Shown: positions 47,950 to 64,000 of the stretch, piece after piece
Layout: the number at the start of each line of letters is the position of its first letter
How positions within the stretch are numbered: position 1 is the stretch's first letter
Assembly (NCBI RefSeq): GCF_042477335.2
Contig: NC_091251.1
Location: 36,286,501 to 36,350,500, forward strand
DNA: 64,000 nucleotides
DNA from: Ovis canadensis
Taxonomy: Eukaryota > Chordata > Mammalia > Artiodactyla > Bovidae
Direction: 5' to 3'
Made by a program: the position numbers and the translations under genes
The notes under the pieces: generated by a model
Databases searched by the model: none
What the model was told of the DNA's origin: nothing
What the model saw: only the letters and a program-made list of their open reading frames with translations

Positions 47950-48455
47950 GCTCTCCGTTTCCCCTTCCTTTGACTATGGGTGGGGCCATTGCACCCGCGC
48001 GCGGCAGTTTGTATGGGGCGGGGCCGGCACGTCAAGACTCCCGCCTCCTCAGTGTCCAGCCGCCGCCGCCGCCGCCTCGACACGGAATCGGCGCTCCTGG
48101 AGACCTCGGCCCCGGGCAGAGTAAGGGCGGGGGCAGAGCATCACGTGATGACGTCGACTCGCGTGCGGCTGTTGCTAAGTTGACAAGAAAACCCCGCGAA
48201 AATCTGGGCTCTTTTTGCGTTGCATGTTTTGTTGCTTTCCCACTCTTCCTTCCTCTCCTCCCCCTAACCTCCGGAGGAAGGATTTTTTTAAAAAAGAATT
48301 CCGACCGCTGCCGGGACCCGGAAGCGGAAAGGGCATCTTTGAGGTCGATACTTCCGGGTCACTGGGAGAGTGCGGGATTCCGGGGCCGAGAGAGGGTGGC
48401 GGAGCCGGGACCTCGCGTGATTCTCGGAACCCGAGGAGAAGCGGCGTCTGTGGCT
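47950..48455 (+). promoter_or_regulatory. SUPT16H: SUPT16H CpG-island promoter and 5' UTR
   Basis: Dense CpG with GGGGCGGGGCCGG, a CCG trinucleotide run at about 48058-48076, and no TATA box. Visible candidate sites: TCACGTGATGACGTCG at 48141-48156 (palindromic E-box next to a CRE-like half), CCGGAAGCG at 48318-48326 and ACTTCCGGG at 48350-48358 (two ETS-type sites, opposite strands). The island continues to about 48.9 kb past the first coding exon. Transcription start is not determined; the ETS sites suggest it lies shortly before 48456. Confidence 0.8.

Positions 48456-64000
<15,545 letters not shown>

Overview
The window is nuclear DNA from a ruminant, most likely a bovid. Single-copy vertebrate exons with canonical GT-AG introns are interspersed with ruminant-specific repeats: Bov-tA/Bov-A SINEs (several ending in AGC-rich tails), BovB (RTE) LINE 3' ends, CHR-type tRNA-Glu-derived SINEs and L1 3' ends. 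Cattle, buffalo, sheep or goat cannot be told apart by eye.

Layout. 1-4.4 kb: upstream flank, repeats only. About 4.43-5.0 kb: GC-rich segment that looks like the CHD8 promoter, with a candidate non-coding first exon ending at 4666. 10166-46845: complete CHD8 coding region on the + strand. I traced 37 coding exons with matching phases throughout, 7,752 nt including the stop, giving 2,583 aa (human CHD8 is 2,581). 46846 to about 47260: CHD8 3' UTR with an AATAAA signal. About 47.95-48.9 kb: CpG island promoter of SUPT16H. 48456 to the window end: SUPT16H on the + strand, first six coding exons (residues 1-260 of about 1,047); the rest lies beyond the window.

Two box C/D snoRNA genes sit in CHD8 introns (37.0 and 42.6 kb). 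Both carry the same guide, complementary to U6 snRNA around A53, and correspond to SNORD8 and SNORD9.

CHD8 is an ATP-dependent chromatin remodeller. SUPT16H is the large subunit of the histone chaperone FACT. The two genes lie head to tail with about 1.2 kb between the CHD8 poly(A) signal and the SUPT16H start codon, the order known from other mammals.

This is an ordinary conserved locus and I saw no undescribed gene system. The points worth a second look are local: a GC-rich hairpin and two small uORFs just upstream of the CHD8 start, several perfect short-loop inverted repeats in introns, a sense-oriented L1 3' end with an AATAAA 37 nt downstream of a CHD8 exon, a possible second first exon and a composite E-box/CRE site in the SUPT16H island, and SINE insertions with clear target-site duplications.
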